Origin: Polytrichum commune
Lineage: Eukaryota > Streptophyta > Polytrichopsida > Polytrichales > Polytrichaceae
DNA length: 60,000 bases
Direction: 5' to 3'
Assembly: GCA_950295325.1 (NCBI GenBank)
Contig: OX485807.1
Coordinates: forward strand, 21,177,666-21,237,665
Positions 23,349 through 35,602 of the stretch are shown here, piece after piece (the first letter of the stretch is position 1; the number at the start of each line of letters is the position of its first letter). The notes under the pieces were generated by a model that was not told the DNA's origin, searched no databases, and saw nothing but the letters and a program-made list of their open reading frames with translations. The translations under genes were made by a program, and so were the position numbers.

Positions 23349-24408
23349 ATTGTGAAGACCAACAAGTTGCTTGGTATCAAGGATCCATTCCTCAGAACCA
23401 AGCCACTTAGTGATGACTGCACTGAGTTCGGGGTTGAAGAAAGACAACCACTGTCTCGGTGTGACTCCATTGGTCTTGTTTTGGAACTTGTCAGGCCAGA
23501 TCTGCAAACAATTGTGACAAAAAAAGGTCAGAGTGGTCCTCGGTTATGTTTCACAACCCTATGTACGCAAACATGAGAATGTTGATATGAGAGATAAAAC
23601 GCATGTATTCTACTAACTATTCAGGGGGAAGATTAAACACCTTGTAGAAATCGTTGAAGACCTCATCTTTCACAATCTCACTGTGAATAGCTGCGACACC
23701 GTTCACTTTGTGTCCTGCAATGACACATAAGTTGGGCATTCGCACGGTGGCCTTAGGTTTAACATGAGCAACAACCTCTTCCTCCTCCTCTTCTTCCTCG
23801 ACTTCTTCCTTGACATCAGTTTTATCAATGGTTTCAGACTTTCCATTGGCCTCGGTCTTGCCATTGGAGAGTGACTTTCCATTAGCACCGTTGGTAGCAG
23901 CAGTGATAGTTTCGGTGATTGCCTTTGCAGCAGCAGCGATAGTATCCGTGACTGCAATTTTCTTCACCTTCTCCTTCTTCACCACTGGTTTGGGTGGGAT
24001 CATAGACTGAATTGATGCTGGAAGGTCGACATTCTCAAGGATCCTCATGCTTGCAATCTTGGCTTTCAACTCTGTCTTGTCTACCTTGGTTGAGATGAAT
24101 TTCATGAACTGCACAGGCAATAATTGAATTTCAATGGCGGTTTATTGTACTCGATACACGACCAAACCCCCTTCTGAGAGTATCCCACAAACACCAACAA
24201 CAATTAGGATAATACAGATCCTCCAGAACCCATAAGACCTTCAACATATGGAAAAATATTTCCAACATTCCAACCGAGAGTACCTCTCACATGCTCATCG
24301 ATCGTCTCGATGATTTCAATGTGGCGTGGCAAGAGCTTTTGGAAGGCTGTCAATGACCACTTCTCGAGTGCTTCGGGAAAAACAGTGTGATTTGTGTATG
24401 CAACTGTC
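23349..24408 (-). pseudogene. Captured fragment of plastidial (L-type) alpha-glucan phosphorylase
   Basis: Three exons with intact splice sites are visible on -. 24408-24291 encodes [18 protein letters not shown].. to IDEH. 24108-23641 (156 codons) encodes MRILENVDLPAS, an acidic Glu-rich insert, then NLCVIAGHKVNGVAAIHSEI and NDFYK. 23501-23349 encodes IWPDKFQNKTNGVTPRQW and NPELSAVITKWLGSEEW. The insert between the two conserved blocks is the L78/L80 insertion specific to plastid starch phosphorylase. Introns remain, so genomic DNA rather than cDNA was captured. Phases match across all three exons and no stops occur inside them. Only the middle of the enzyme is present (catalytic start and pyridoxal-phosphate region absent), so it cannot be active. 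Confidence 0.88.
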
Positions 24409-24865
24409 CTGTGACAAGCCGGCAAACAACCAAAGACAAATAAGTGAGATAAATCAGGAATCTGTCTCGTGAACAATTCCTTAGGAGTGAACAAGAGAAT
24501 GTCGCACAGTGCGGCAACTGAAATGAGAGAAACTGCAAGAGCAAAAGCTTAAGCTTAATGTACTAGCACAATTTGTGAAACTACTGACTGCAATTAAATC
24601 ACGTGATTGTAGTTATGATGGTCTGAAGTGCATATGTGTTGAGTCCAATCTGGCGCAATGTGAAGCTCGTGTTGATTTTGGACCTGGCTATGTGTTGTAT
24701 AGTGTTTGTTATTTGGATGGGTATCTGTAGGGGCTTCAACTGTGTAAAAAGTTAACATTGTGCTGGCTTGTGAAACACACAAATTATTTTGTGCTATTGT
24801 CAGTTTTTGTGAATGTTCTAGGTTTCTAAATCAGTCTATGTGATATATCTTGTCCGTAGCTGATT

Positions 24866-26239
24866 TTGAACATTGAACTTCAGATAATAGACCTTGAAGG
24901 CGACTTATTTTGTGAGGAGGATTTTATTGTGGGCTTCGGTGGTGCGGGCTTTGGTGGTGGTGTGGCATCAAGACTATCAACAAATGGACGTGGTGTGGCA
25001 CGAAGAATTTTGCAACATGAGGCTGGGGGTTCGAGGCGCGCTCAATTGCCTCAGGCACAAGCCAATTTCGCAACTTGCGACGAGTTCGGGCAAGCACCAT
25101 TGGTGAGCTCCGAAGCATTTTTTGATAATGATTTTCAAGGTGTTAGTGGAATTAGGGGGGATCAGAGTTTAGGCCATAGAGGTGGTAGAACCGGGGGTCA
25201 AGGCCGGGGTCGTGGAGCAGCTGCTACAAAACCCACAAAAGGGAAGAATTTTGTGCCGGACGAGGAACGGCAGCTTGCTAGAAGCGTTTTAGCAATTTCA
25301 CAGGATCCAATTGTAGGCAATCAACAGGAAAACAATGCATTCTGGGAGAGGTTTTACGAACATTACGAAAGCTTTAATCCGGTAGTTCATCGGGGTGCGC
25401 GGTCTTTAGAGTCAAAGTGGGGCGTCATTAAGCACGATGCCCTTAGGTTCATGGGATGCTATCAACAAATTAAACGGTTGAATAAATCGGGAGTAGGCGA
25501 GGTTGATATCATTCGCATGGCCAAAGAGTTGTACCGCACAAAGAGCACAAAAAATGGTGAGTTCACATACGAATATTGTTGGTCAATTATTAAAGATTAT
25601 CCACGGTGGGTTGATAGTGTGACGACCACGAGGCAGTTAACTCCTTTGAAAAAGAAATCCGTGTCTTCAGAGCATGAGTCCTAAGCGGGCACCACTGAAT
25701 CCGTGGGTGTTGTGGATTCTCCACTCAAGTCCAACGTGTCATTGAGGGACCAACCCACGGGGACGAAGGCGGCGAAGGAGGTACAACGATCAAACAAGAT
25801 TTTTGAAAATGTAGCGAACTGTTAAGCCATGGCTACAGAGGCAATCGCCGATGCCCAAATTCGTAAGGTGAATGTTCTCGAGGTTCAAAATATGATTTTA
25901 CTAATGCAAACCATCGACTCCTCGGCAACATCGACCGCCCAGGAATATTTCCGCCTACGTCAAGAGGAGGAATTGGAAAAATTTCGCAAGTGTCTCGCGG
26001 AGAAGGCAGAACGAGAAAGACAAGAACGCGAAGACGGTGAGGCAAGGAAGAGGATGGAGGCTGCTAGAGAAAGACATGTTGCGGAGGCCGAAGCCCGTAA
26101 AGACATGGAAACGATGCGGCAAATGCGGAGTGTGAGCGACCATATTGATGGACAACAAGATTTTGATGCAGAGCTCGAAGAATTTGAGAGTGATCATGAT
26201 CAACATGAAGGTGATTTTGAAGGTGCGCATTTAATTTAA
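24866..26239 (+). pseudogene. Harbinger ORF1, SANT/Myb-like DNA-binding protein, two stops
   Basis: The frame opens with a Gly-rich leader, then a SANT/Myb-like domain with FVPDEERQLARSVLAISQDP, FWERFYEHYESFNP, RSLESKWGVIKHDALRF and YEYCWSIIKDYPRW. After a TAA at 25682-25684 the same frame continues through PTGTKAAKE, typical of the NAM-associated C-terminal region of plant Harbinger ORF1. A second TAA follows at 25823-25825, then a coiled-coil-like, Glu/Arg-rich tail from 25829. No in-frame ATG precedes the SANT domain. In this family ORF1 protein binds the subterminal DNA and helps the transposase reach the nucleus. Confidence 0.82.
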
Positions 26240-26884
26240 TTGAATATTTGTAAATCATTATTTTGTGCATTTCGCACATAGTTGGGAGCTGTTTTTTTTG
26301 CACAGTTTTGTGAAGCTTGAACTTTGGGAATTGTTTTCCGTTTGGAATTTTGTTTTTTTCATTTTTTTGCGTTGGCTTAGGCATGATTTTGTTTACATAT
26401 TAAAAAAAATCATTAAATCATTATTTTTTTTTTTATTTTTTTTTTGTGATTCAAATTAATCAGGAATGGAGAGTTGGGATGCATTGGGATAGTGTGGCAT
26501 TGGTTTCATATTTATTGGCTTGTACATACATATGATGTTCACCATGACTTCCCGGTGCCGAGTTTGTTTGTTAATAATCCGGAGGTTGTGGCCTCTCAAG
26601 CCGTGCTCTTTTGCGCCCAAGTTATGGAGATGAAATGGGGCACGATATTTCATATCGTAATGGTGTAGAGTATGATGGAATAGAGCATGTGTCTTTGAAT
26701 AAGCCCACTTCAGGGAATGTTTATGGACAAAATAATAGTACGTATAACTTGGAGATAGAAGAAGAGATGGACATCGGCTTGACACTAAATGGAAACCGAT
26801 ATTACCATTGATTATATAAGTGTTTCAAATACATATTATGTCATATGAGTGGAACCTTTTAGTGTCCACAAATGTTCTATGAAG
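26240..26884. other. Spacer between Harbinger ORF1 and transposase
   Basis: T-rich and AT-rich stretch (poly-T near 26420-26445), with no supported gene. Both genes converge here. Confidence 0.5.
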
Positions 26885-28130
26885 TCACCATTTAGTCCAA
26901 AAATGAGTGTTGCAATTCTCTACTTCTTTTGTGGTTTTTATCAATTGTTCAAAAAACAGCCCACGGCGTAGTGGTACCGCATCTTTTTTCAATTCCAAAA
27001 TGATGTCTTCAAGTCCTTCTATGTCCGCTTCGTCTTCGATTATCATGTTATGGATGATGCAACACGCGAACATGATGTTTGTAATGATGTCCATGTTCCA
27101 AAACCAGGATGGATTTTGGAGAATTGTAAACCGCGCTTGTAAAACACCGAAACATCGTTCAACAACTTTTCGCACGGCTTCTTGCCGCTCCGCAAAGTAA
27201 GCATTTTTCTTGTCTTGAGGTTCATGAATGCTTTGAATAAAGCGTGCCCACTCCGGATAGATTCCATCAGTGAGCAAATAATAACGATCGTAATTGCTCT
27301 CGTTCACTTGAAAACTCATATCATAAGCCTCATAAGTGAGCATATTATGGATCAAGGGAGACCTATCAAGCACATTTAAATCATTATTAGAACCGGGCAA
27401 TAAAAAAAAACATGCCAAATGTGTACTAGATCCCTATCTGCAATGGCCTCCAAAATGATAGACATATTGTCATCTTAAGTTTGTCTCCAAAATCCCCCTG
27501 CCAAGCAACGGGACAATTCTTCCAAACATAGTGCATGCAATCGAGAGACGCAAACATGCGATCACGATTAATAGCCAGTTGCTTCTCAAAGTCTTCCCGA
27601 ATTGGTTGCCTCAGATGATGATCTTCAAACTCCGCCCTAATTGCCAAACAAAATCTCTTCATACACTCCATAGCCGTGCTTTCACTTGTTCGGCAATAAT
27701 CATCCGTGGCATCTCCCGACAAACCATAACAAAGCATTCGTAGCGCAGATATGCACTTTTGGTGCGATGAAAGTCCTACATACCCACACGCATCTACTTT
27801 CTGGACAAAATAATTGTCTCACTGAGAAACATTCTTCATGATCGTCAGAAAAAGTGAACGTTGCATGCGATAGTGTCTACGGAAGAAATATGACCCATAC
27901 ACCGGCTCGTCACAAAAATAATCAGAGATCATGCGATAATGCATCTCAATCCTAAACCGCTCAATGTTAGGGGACTTTCTAGGCCAGGATCCACCATGAA
28001 TTGATGGTAATGCTTGTTCGGGATTCACAAACCCTAATCCCAATACAAAGTTTACTACAACATCATCCTCATCATCATCATCGAGGAGGCGTTGCTTGCC
28101 TGCCCTAAATTGTGCGCGCCAAGCATCCAT
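26885..28130 (-). pseudogene. PIF/Harbinger DDE transposase, disrupted
   Basis: From the ATG at 28130: MDAWRAQFRAGKQ, an acidic run, RIEMHYRMISDYFCDEPVYG, FFRRHYRMQRSLF. An in-frame TGA at 27819-27821 interrupts it before DNYFVQKVDACGYVG. The DDE core follows: first Asp in FASLDCMHYVWKNCP, second Asp in PGSNNDLNVLDRSP, Glu in AVRKVVERCFGVLQARF, and then CCIIHNMIIEDE. A frameshift near 27465 and probably another at the T-run near 27400 separate the first Asp from the second. The catalytic residues survive but the frame does not. Confidence 0.88.
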
Positions 28131-28707
28131 GGAAACCAAAACAAAAAACGTGATCAAGAGTAGTAGAGAGCAGTGGAAAACAATGAATCACCGCCCAGAA
28201 CGTCCCGAAATCACGTGGAGTGCTCCTTCACTGATCAGCACCGACACTAGTAATAATAATAGTTTCTCGTAGTTATTGAGCAACGCAACTTCTTAGAGAT
28301 TCTCTCCTCGACTACTCTCCGATGAGTCGTGGAAGACCTGAACAGCAATAAAATTGCCCCAATTAACCCACTTTATCCCTACAATCAACCCGTCTCCAAC
28401 GAAGCTACAGAAACAGCAGCCAAAAAGAATCCGACCTCAAGTTACATCGCTGGAAGGTAATCACTGCCAGCAAGGTCCAATCTAGGCCTTGGATCAGGGG
28501 CGGGAGGGAGAGGATCGAAAGTGGAAAGTGGAAAGTTGGATTATTTTTGGCCAGGTCCGGACACGTCATTGCAGAGAATATTCTTGACATTTTTTCTCTT
28601 ATGGAGCAAGTATGCAAGTAACGGTGGGGGAGTGCCCCTCCAAAAAAATTTAGTACATGCTTGGAGCCCTTCAAAGCGCATTTCGAGAGCCTGCCTTTCT
28701 GCCCAAC
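28131..28707. other. Right subterminal region of the Harbinger element
   Basis: Upstream region of the transposase gene, leading to the right terminal repeat. No further gene. Confidence 0.6.
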
Positions 28708-28779
28708 GGTGGAGATGCTCTAAGCCACCACTCCTCGCATGATATATGAGGAGTATTTACAACATTTGTATATAGAGGC

Positions 28780-29540
28780 CCCAAGTTATTCTTTATTTTC
28801 TATTTACTGTATACAATATAATATCTACTATATACGGTAGCTATTATTTACTGCTCATAATTTATTGTCTAGTATTTGTTGTTTAATACCTATTATTTAC
28901 TATTAATTGTCTGGTATTTTCTATTTATTGCCTTATATTTAATGTTTATATTCTCATATTTACTATGTACTTCTTAATATTCATTGTTTATAGTATGTTA
29001 TTTATTATTTATAGTATGTTATAATTATCTAGTTTAAATTATTTTATTATTTTCAGCATGTTATTATTATCTATTGTATATAGTATAGTATTTACTATTT
29101 ATGGTCTGATATTTACTATTTATGGTATGTTGTTTATTATTTGTAGTATTTTATTATTATCTATTTTATGTAGTATATTAATTATTATTTTCAGTATGTT
29201 ATTATTATCTACTGTATATAGTATATTGTTTACTATTTATGGTCTGATATTTATTATTTAATATATATAGTATATTAATATTATTAATGGTTTTATGTTT
29301 ATTATTTATACTATTTATAGTATTATAGTATTATATATACTATTTATTGTATGGTATTTATTATTTAATAATTATAGTATATTATTGCTATTAATTGGTT
29401 GCAGTTTATTATTTACTATTTATAGTATATTATTTTACTATTAACGGTCTTTAATTTATTATATACTAGAAATTGTCTACTATTTATTGTGAAATATTTA
29501 TTGTTTACTATTTATTATGTATTATCTGAATGCTTTGATG
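28780..29540. repeat. AT-rich degenerate array of TATTTACTATTTATAGTATG words
   Basis: About 760 bp of variants of TATTTACTATTTAT, GTATGTTATTATTATCTA and GGTCTGATATT. Longer units of about 120 bp recur, for example TTATTATTATCTA..TGTATATAGTATA at about 29060 and 29200. It starts close to the right end of the Harbinger element. Confidence 0.88.
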
Positions 29541-32500
29541 TCGGATGAATGAAAGATACACTTGTATGCGAGAATTGTCTCTCTCCTACCTTAGTAGTTA
29601 ATGAAGTAGATGAATTACATTTAGGTGCGGTTATTCCTTCTAGTGAATCATACATTAATCATACATGAATAATACTCATTTTGTTTCGGGACTCCCTGTA
29701 TTTTCACCTCATTCATGTTGAGTATTGTGGAAAGATTCCGGAAAAAATCATGCATTCCCAGTTTGGATAGAGGACATCAGAGGGTTGCTTAGGAATGGGC
29801 AGTGCCGATTCATCCCTAATGACCTTGAGTACACTAATTCGCGGTCATTAAAAACTAGTTGCGGTGTCAATTCAACTAACAAATAACCTTCCGGGCTGCA
29901 TACTATTTGAAGACAATGATGTTGGATGAATGAGAGTTACACATGTTTACGATAATTTTTTCTTTCCGCAATGGTTAGTTTGAGTGTCCATAAAGTTACG
30001 TCTGACAAAGATTTTACGGTGCTTAATATATGGAATGAATTATTACGAGGCCCAAACCTATAAAAATTTAAATAAACAGTGCTAATTAATGCAATTATGA
30101 CGGCCATTTTATTTTCAGACTATTTGGTCCCACTACTATTCTGATAATCACATGTCATGCTTGCAGTGGATCTAAGAATCCGTATGTTAAGAAAATTACC
30201 TCTCACAGTAACGGAGGTCAAACATGTACATGATTTTCCACAGATGCCCTAAAAATTACCAACCATAATTCACACAATCTATTGAGCAAATTGTCTGATG
30301 TTGATGTAAGTCATCTCATAAACAATATCGGGGCGTCAATGTGTCAACAATGACTATTTTCCAACACTTATGACTAGAAACATGTAGATTTTTTTAATTT
30401 TTTTTTATGAAGTGTTGGTCCAATTAGCATATGTCCGCTAGAACACTGTACTCAAAACCATTGTTTCTCTTATAGTGAACACTCCCCAAATACATACACT
30501 CCACACTACACCATATTGGCCCAACGGGATCCCAATTGGCATACGCACATGCGCTATACACAACCTACAAGCATACATCAACAAAGAACACATGAACCAA
30601 TAATTAAGACTAGCTCAACCAAATTTACATATATAGACAAATAGACATCCAATGACCGAATCAAGCATAAACTCTCCAACCAATTTTGGAAAACCCCCAT
30701 AATTACAGAAGCCCAAATCACACAAACATTAAAATTTTGAAAAAAAAAAACCCAATACATGGGCGACCACTGCAAAACCATCTTCTAGCCCACTTTACAC
30801 GCAAACCCGAATTGTACACTATGCCCCAATAATGCCTTAGACACCTGGCCACATTTACTCTCTACATGCTCAAACCCCTCAAATAAAAGGACTATGTATA
30901 GCATGTCATTATAAAATAGTACATCAAGCGCACACACTACTTTCAAATAAACACACACAAGATCCTACACATGAGATCTTACACACTCATCAATGTAGGA
31001 AACCAAAACTTAGACTAGATATATTATGCGTACCAGGCACCCCCATTGATAGCCCCCCCCTTAACACTAGCCTCACCAAATGTCATATAATTCATAGAAA
31101 TCACTTATTGCCACGATACATTTCTCAACATCGCCCGAACGAAAAGGCCGTTAAATACAACCCACTCATACAAACACTAAGAACAACATGATGGCAAGTT
31201 GACCCCCTCATTACTATCACGACCGGTGTTAGAGGAGCCATCCATGAACAACCAATTAAAGAATTAGAACGACTCAAAATACCCAAAAATAAAGTCATTA
31301 CACTCACGAAACAGTTACACCAAATCGTCCTTAAATACCTCACGTATATGATATTAAATAAAAGGACACTAAACAACAAACAACCCCCTGTATACCCATG
31401 TAGATGCAAGGTCCCACATATACGAAACTAAAGGAGCCCACCTTCTGAGAGGAGGGAAGTACCCTTACCGTGACGCTTGGTTAAACATGACCATGGTCTA
31501 GAAGAACGGGCTCCCATTCACGTTGGTGTATAAACTAAACCCCAACGTTACTTTTATTGGCTCTGTCTGTAGGACAAAGACTATGCATCAACTTCTTCAT
31601 TCAAGAGCAAATTTCCAAACCACTTTGTGTTCGCACTTGGACGTTACTTGTTCTTGTTATTTTTGGTCCACTTTATTTAATGTGGATGTTAACTATAGTT
31701 TATATATAAGTGCTCCCTAAAATGCATTGAAAGAAATCTAGTTAACTATAGTTATTTCGGTAGTTCTTGATTATTTATTTTAAAAATTTCGGGTGATAAA
31801 TGAGTAGCTTCAATTCTTGACCCGTATTTGAGAAGAAGGTGCACAAAATTCAAAAAAGGTTTGGTATAGTGAATAGCCATGAATTGGCATGAGCAAAGTG
31901 GACAACTACAATTGTAGTCTTTCATAATAAAGAACAGAGCCTCACGGTTCTACCATTTTCTTGTTTATTTAGTCATTCAAATTTTCATGGTTCTTTAAAA
32001 TCTTCAATTTTATTCTATTTTTAGTAAATTTTTAATGGACAATGGCCCACTGGCATGAATAGGGTGGTATTGAAATAGCATTTGGCTAAGAGCTAGCCCA
32101 CCCAACCATGACCGGACAAATATGGATCCACTCTCGTAACATGGTTGTCTTATAATACACCCAAATGAATCAATAGAAATGTCTAAGCACAATAATAATT
32201 CTTACAAATTTTCACATGAAAATGTTCTAATAGTACTTAATTAATATATAGTATTGTAATGCACAAATCAAATAAGGCATACATGTATATGTGATGGTTG
32301 GTGGTTGGGTGCAAGGGATCAATCCCCACACTAACATGTTTATATAAATTGTAGTGGGACCAGTCTATAAGAGCACAACCACATCTCACTAAGAACAAGT
32401 TCACACTCTGAGGGTCCAAGACCAAAGAAACTCTAAAATTGAGGGATCCCTTTGGTCAAGAGAAAAAGGAATTGAATGCAAGAAGTGTATGTGCTAGTGA
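29541..32500. other. AT-rich intergenic DNA, no gene seen
   Basis: Only short open frames without recognisable domains. One ~75-bp repeat with GATGTYGGATGAATGARAG occurs near 29535 and 29920. Confidence 0.5.
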
Positions 32501-32535
32501 GGTAAGCAGAACTGGCATCGCCAGTTCTGCTTACC
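32501..32535. repeat. Perfect 16-bp stem with 3-nt loop
   Basis: GGTAAGCAGAACTGGC, loop ATC, GCCAGTTCTGCTTACC. It stands alone in AT-rich DNA, with no coding frame around it. Confidence 0.95.
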
Positions 32536-34693
32536 ATTGTATGAAACAATAAACCGACACTCATGTGAGATCAATTTCCCATCAAATCTCGACGGTTCCC
32601 AATCCGACAAGGGTACATCTTGCACCTTATTTTTGTTGTATACATATGTGAGACATCTATCTTATTTGAAAAATGGACGTGTATACACACTTGAGGCTTT
32701 GTGTAATCTCTATATATGTATGTATAACATTGATGTTATTGTAAAATCTTTGTTCATAGAGGTATTAAATTCAAGTTTATGAGCACACGTTCATATGAAA
32801 AAAAGAGTGCTCCCCCCTTCTATGCCGAGCATCAATAAATAAATAATCAAGTTATAACACAACGCAACTCATAACATCACACATGCTATTGGCCTAATCC
32901 CTTCTCTAAAAGGAGTAGGTTAGTGCCGAGCTTTAAAAGGTTGTGCATCCCAACATCTTGATCCTCGGGGTTGATTGTTAGTGTCTCATAATTGATATTG
33001 GAAAACCATATAATACTTAAGGTAGTACACGCCTTGCCCCATGTGGAGTCAATTAGCCAACCAAGTTGGCCAATAAATAGGTTAACCATGATAAACTATT
33101 AAACATGAATGTTGGTTATACATTTTCAATTACAAACTTGAGGAGAAACCCGGGGCAAGTAGTTGTTCACTTTTGAAAAGCGAACAATACTTAACCTCAA
33201 TACTGTTCATTTTACAAAGGCGACCCAACATAAGGGGGTTTTATTCTTTTCAAAACGCTCAAATTCTTGGCACTAGGGGAGCAACACCCTAGTGTGGAAT
33301 AATGTTACGCTCTAAATGTGTATACTAACTATAAATGTTGGAGTAATGGTAGAGTATTGGGACGTGATTGCCATGATTTAGCCACAAACTAGGTCTTGAC
33401 TTAATCTAAAAAAATATTGGAATTACTCATTATTAATCCTCTTGGTAGCCACCATAGGTGGGAAGGTCCCACAAGGCCATGACCGAGTTCATGTGAACCG
33501 AATAAGTCTACACTCTTTCCTTGAAGCTTTGCACCATAGAATATACTTACCCAATGGATACTTGCTTACCTATAATATTCCAAGAGCATCGGATATTTTT
33601 TCCATTGAAACCCCAAATCAAGAAGTTTATAATTTGTTGAATCCATGTAATGTGTAACTCGCTTCAAGCCGAAGCAACTTGACCTTGTCATCTCTATGGC
33701 CCCAAGCTAATAATTGCCCACAACTCGAGCTAAGATCATGACCTCACACATAACAAAGTCAAAATTCTCTTGCGTCTTACCAATCAAAATGGGAATTCAC
33801 ATAAATGTGAACCATAATGTGGGGGGGTGAGGGTTTGTGGGGCCTCATATATAGTAAGAAATTTGATTGGAATAATCAATGATAGGAAGTAAATGAAGCG
33901 ATTACGATAGGCTAAGAGGCAAGGAAGGTTGGGGAAAGGATTCCAAAGAGTTCAACTAGGTATTCTTGTGACTAGAATTGCATTTCTCATTGCCTTTAGA
34001 AGTAGTTTTATTCTGAATGGGAGGGAAACTAGGACATGAGTGATGAGTGGTGAGTAATTGGTTAGAATGTTACAAAAAATAACCTGGTACAAACATACTT
34101 GGCTCATAAGTAGCTCAATAAAATGGGTTGGCAACAACTTGGATTTCAAACTAAGGTCTACAACATTCATGGGTATGTAGTGTCTCTTCCTATTTGGAGT
34201 TACGAGATGTTATAACTTCTCAACTAGAATGTAAATTATTACCAAATAAATAGTTTTATGTTCAAAGATGCCCAAACTATTGATCTTTTTGATACTTCTA
34301 ACTTTTATTTAAGTAAATATAAAACTAACTCCAAGTCCATAGTTATAACATGTTGAATTCTATCGTAAGATCCTACGAAAGGATTGTATGATAGAAAACT
34401 TCCAATAGAATATGTAGAGTTGATTATGATAATATTATAGTAGTTGTTTTGATTACATTATCATTATTCAACATTTGATTCTATATATTTAACATAATTG
34501 AATATGTATTTGATGTTTCCATCTTATTTTAATAGCATAACATTCAAGAATCACTAAGGATTCACATATCTCTTATAAAATTTAGGTGTACCAGAAGTGT
34601 GTTGACAAATCCGCCCATAGAATTGAAGCAACCAACTAGTCCAAAATTTGAAATTATGTACGAGTTTTCTATTTTGTAAAATTTGAAACACAT
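32536..34693. other. AT-rich intergenic DNA, no gene seen
   Basis: Short frames only. A small inverted repeat, CACTAGGG and CCCTAGTG, lies near 33271-33294. Confidence 0.5.
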
Positions 34694-34701
34694 GCTAAAA
34701 C

Positions 34702-35594
34702 CACGGGGAGGTCACTCCCTCTTTAATTAATGCATACATGTGCGCTCATGGCTTATTTATCGGGGGGCTATTTACCTTGCAAAAAAGATTATAAGGTATG
34801 GTATTTTTCAAAATAAAGGTAAATGCTTGTATTTTAATACACCCTATCAATAATTATAAATTTTTGGTAGAATCATTTAAAATTACCCTATTTTTTATAC
34901 GGTTTTTTTTCTTATACCCCAAGTAACCAATTTTTTTGACTTTACCCCAATTCTTTTTTCTCGGAGCCCAATTGTTGTCCATTTTTTTTCTTAAACCGCA
35001 TTTTATTTCGTACACCCCGTTTTTTTTTGGTTTTGTAAGCGGCATTTTTTTCTCATGAAGGGCATTTCTCTTCTTACAACCATGAATTATGAAGTTCAAC
35101 CACAATGCTAAACTCACATGAACTAAATCAAAACAATAAACCTAAGGCAACGGCATGCAACTGAAGCATTATCTTAGACTGTGAAATTATAAAGTCAAAC
35201 AAAGCGCCGAAATTTCCCCTCCCAGCACGTGGGTACTGTAGAGACCATTAACTCCACATTGGAATTGTTGGTTTAGTAACGTTCAAGCAAGCCAGCATGC
35301 GAAGTCATTCATCATAGCATTTTCAACAAAAAATTGATTTTTTCATCCACTAGCATAGAGCCTACCCTAGACCCACTACCCCTAATAATTGTTTCCATGT
35401 TATTTTACATGTATTAACTAGATAAAAGAGGCCATTATATGTGATGGTATTTTACATGTAAACATGTTTCATTATTTTAAACCCCCCTATATTATATGTA
35501 TGTTTTTTTGCAAAATTTACCTACAATGAATATATTAGACCCTAATTTTTTATCGCACGTTGTTTCTACAATTTTTGCCAGTGACCTCCCCGTG
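34702..35594. mobile_element. hAT-like non-autonomous element (893 bp)
   Basis: The terminal inverted repeats are CACGGGGAGGTCACT (34702-34716) and its perfect complement AGTGACCTCCCCGTG (35580-35594). A perfect 8-bp direct duplication, GCTAAAAC, flanks it at 34694-34701 and 35595-35602. An 8-bp duplication and CA..TG ends fit the hAT superfamily. The interior is T-rich with repeated TTTTTT-CTTATACCCC-like words and no transposase. Confidence 0.9.
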
Positions 35595-35602
35595 GCTAAA
35601 AC

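Larger units (their letters stand above)
22219..28720. mobile_element. PIF/Harbinger DNA transposon, complete ends, decayed genes
   Basis: The ends are a perfect 13-bp inverted repeat, GAGCATCTCCACC at 22219-22231 and its complement at 28708-28720. They are flanked by the direct 3-bp duplication TAA (22216-22218 and 28721-28723), the TWA duplication expected for this superfamily. Inside are the two diagnostic genes, a SANT/Myb-like ORF1 on + and a DDE transposase on -, both with stops or frameshifts. The left third instead carries captured host-gene and Copia pieces. At 6502 bp it is larger than a typical two-gene Harbinger because of this cargo. Confidence 0.92.

Noticed and set aside
34854-35117. 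Lys-rich 87-codon frame on -
   Set aside because: It is a translation of T-rich low-complexity DNA within the hAT-like MITE.
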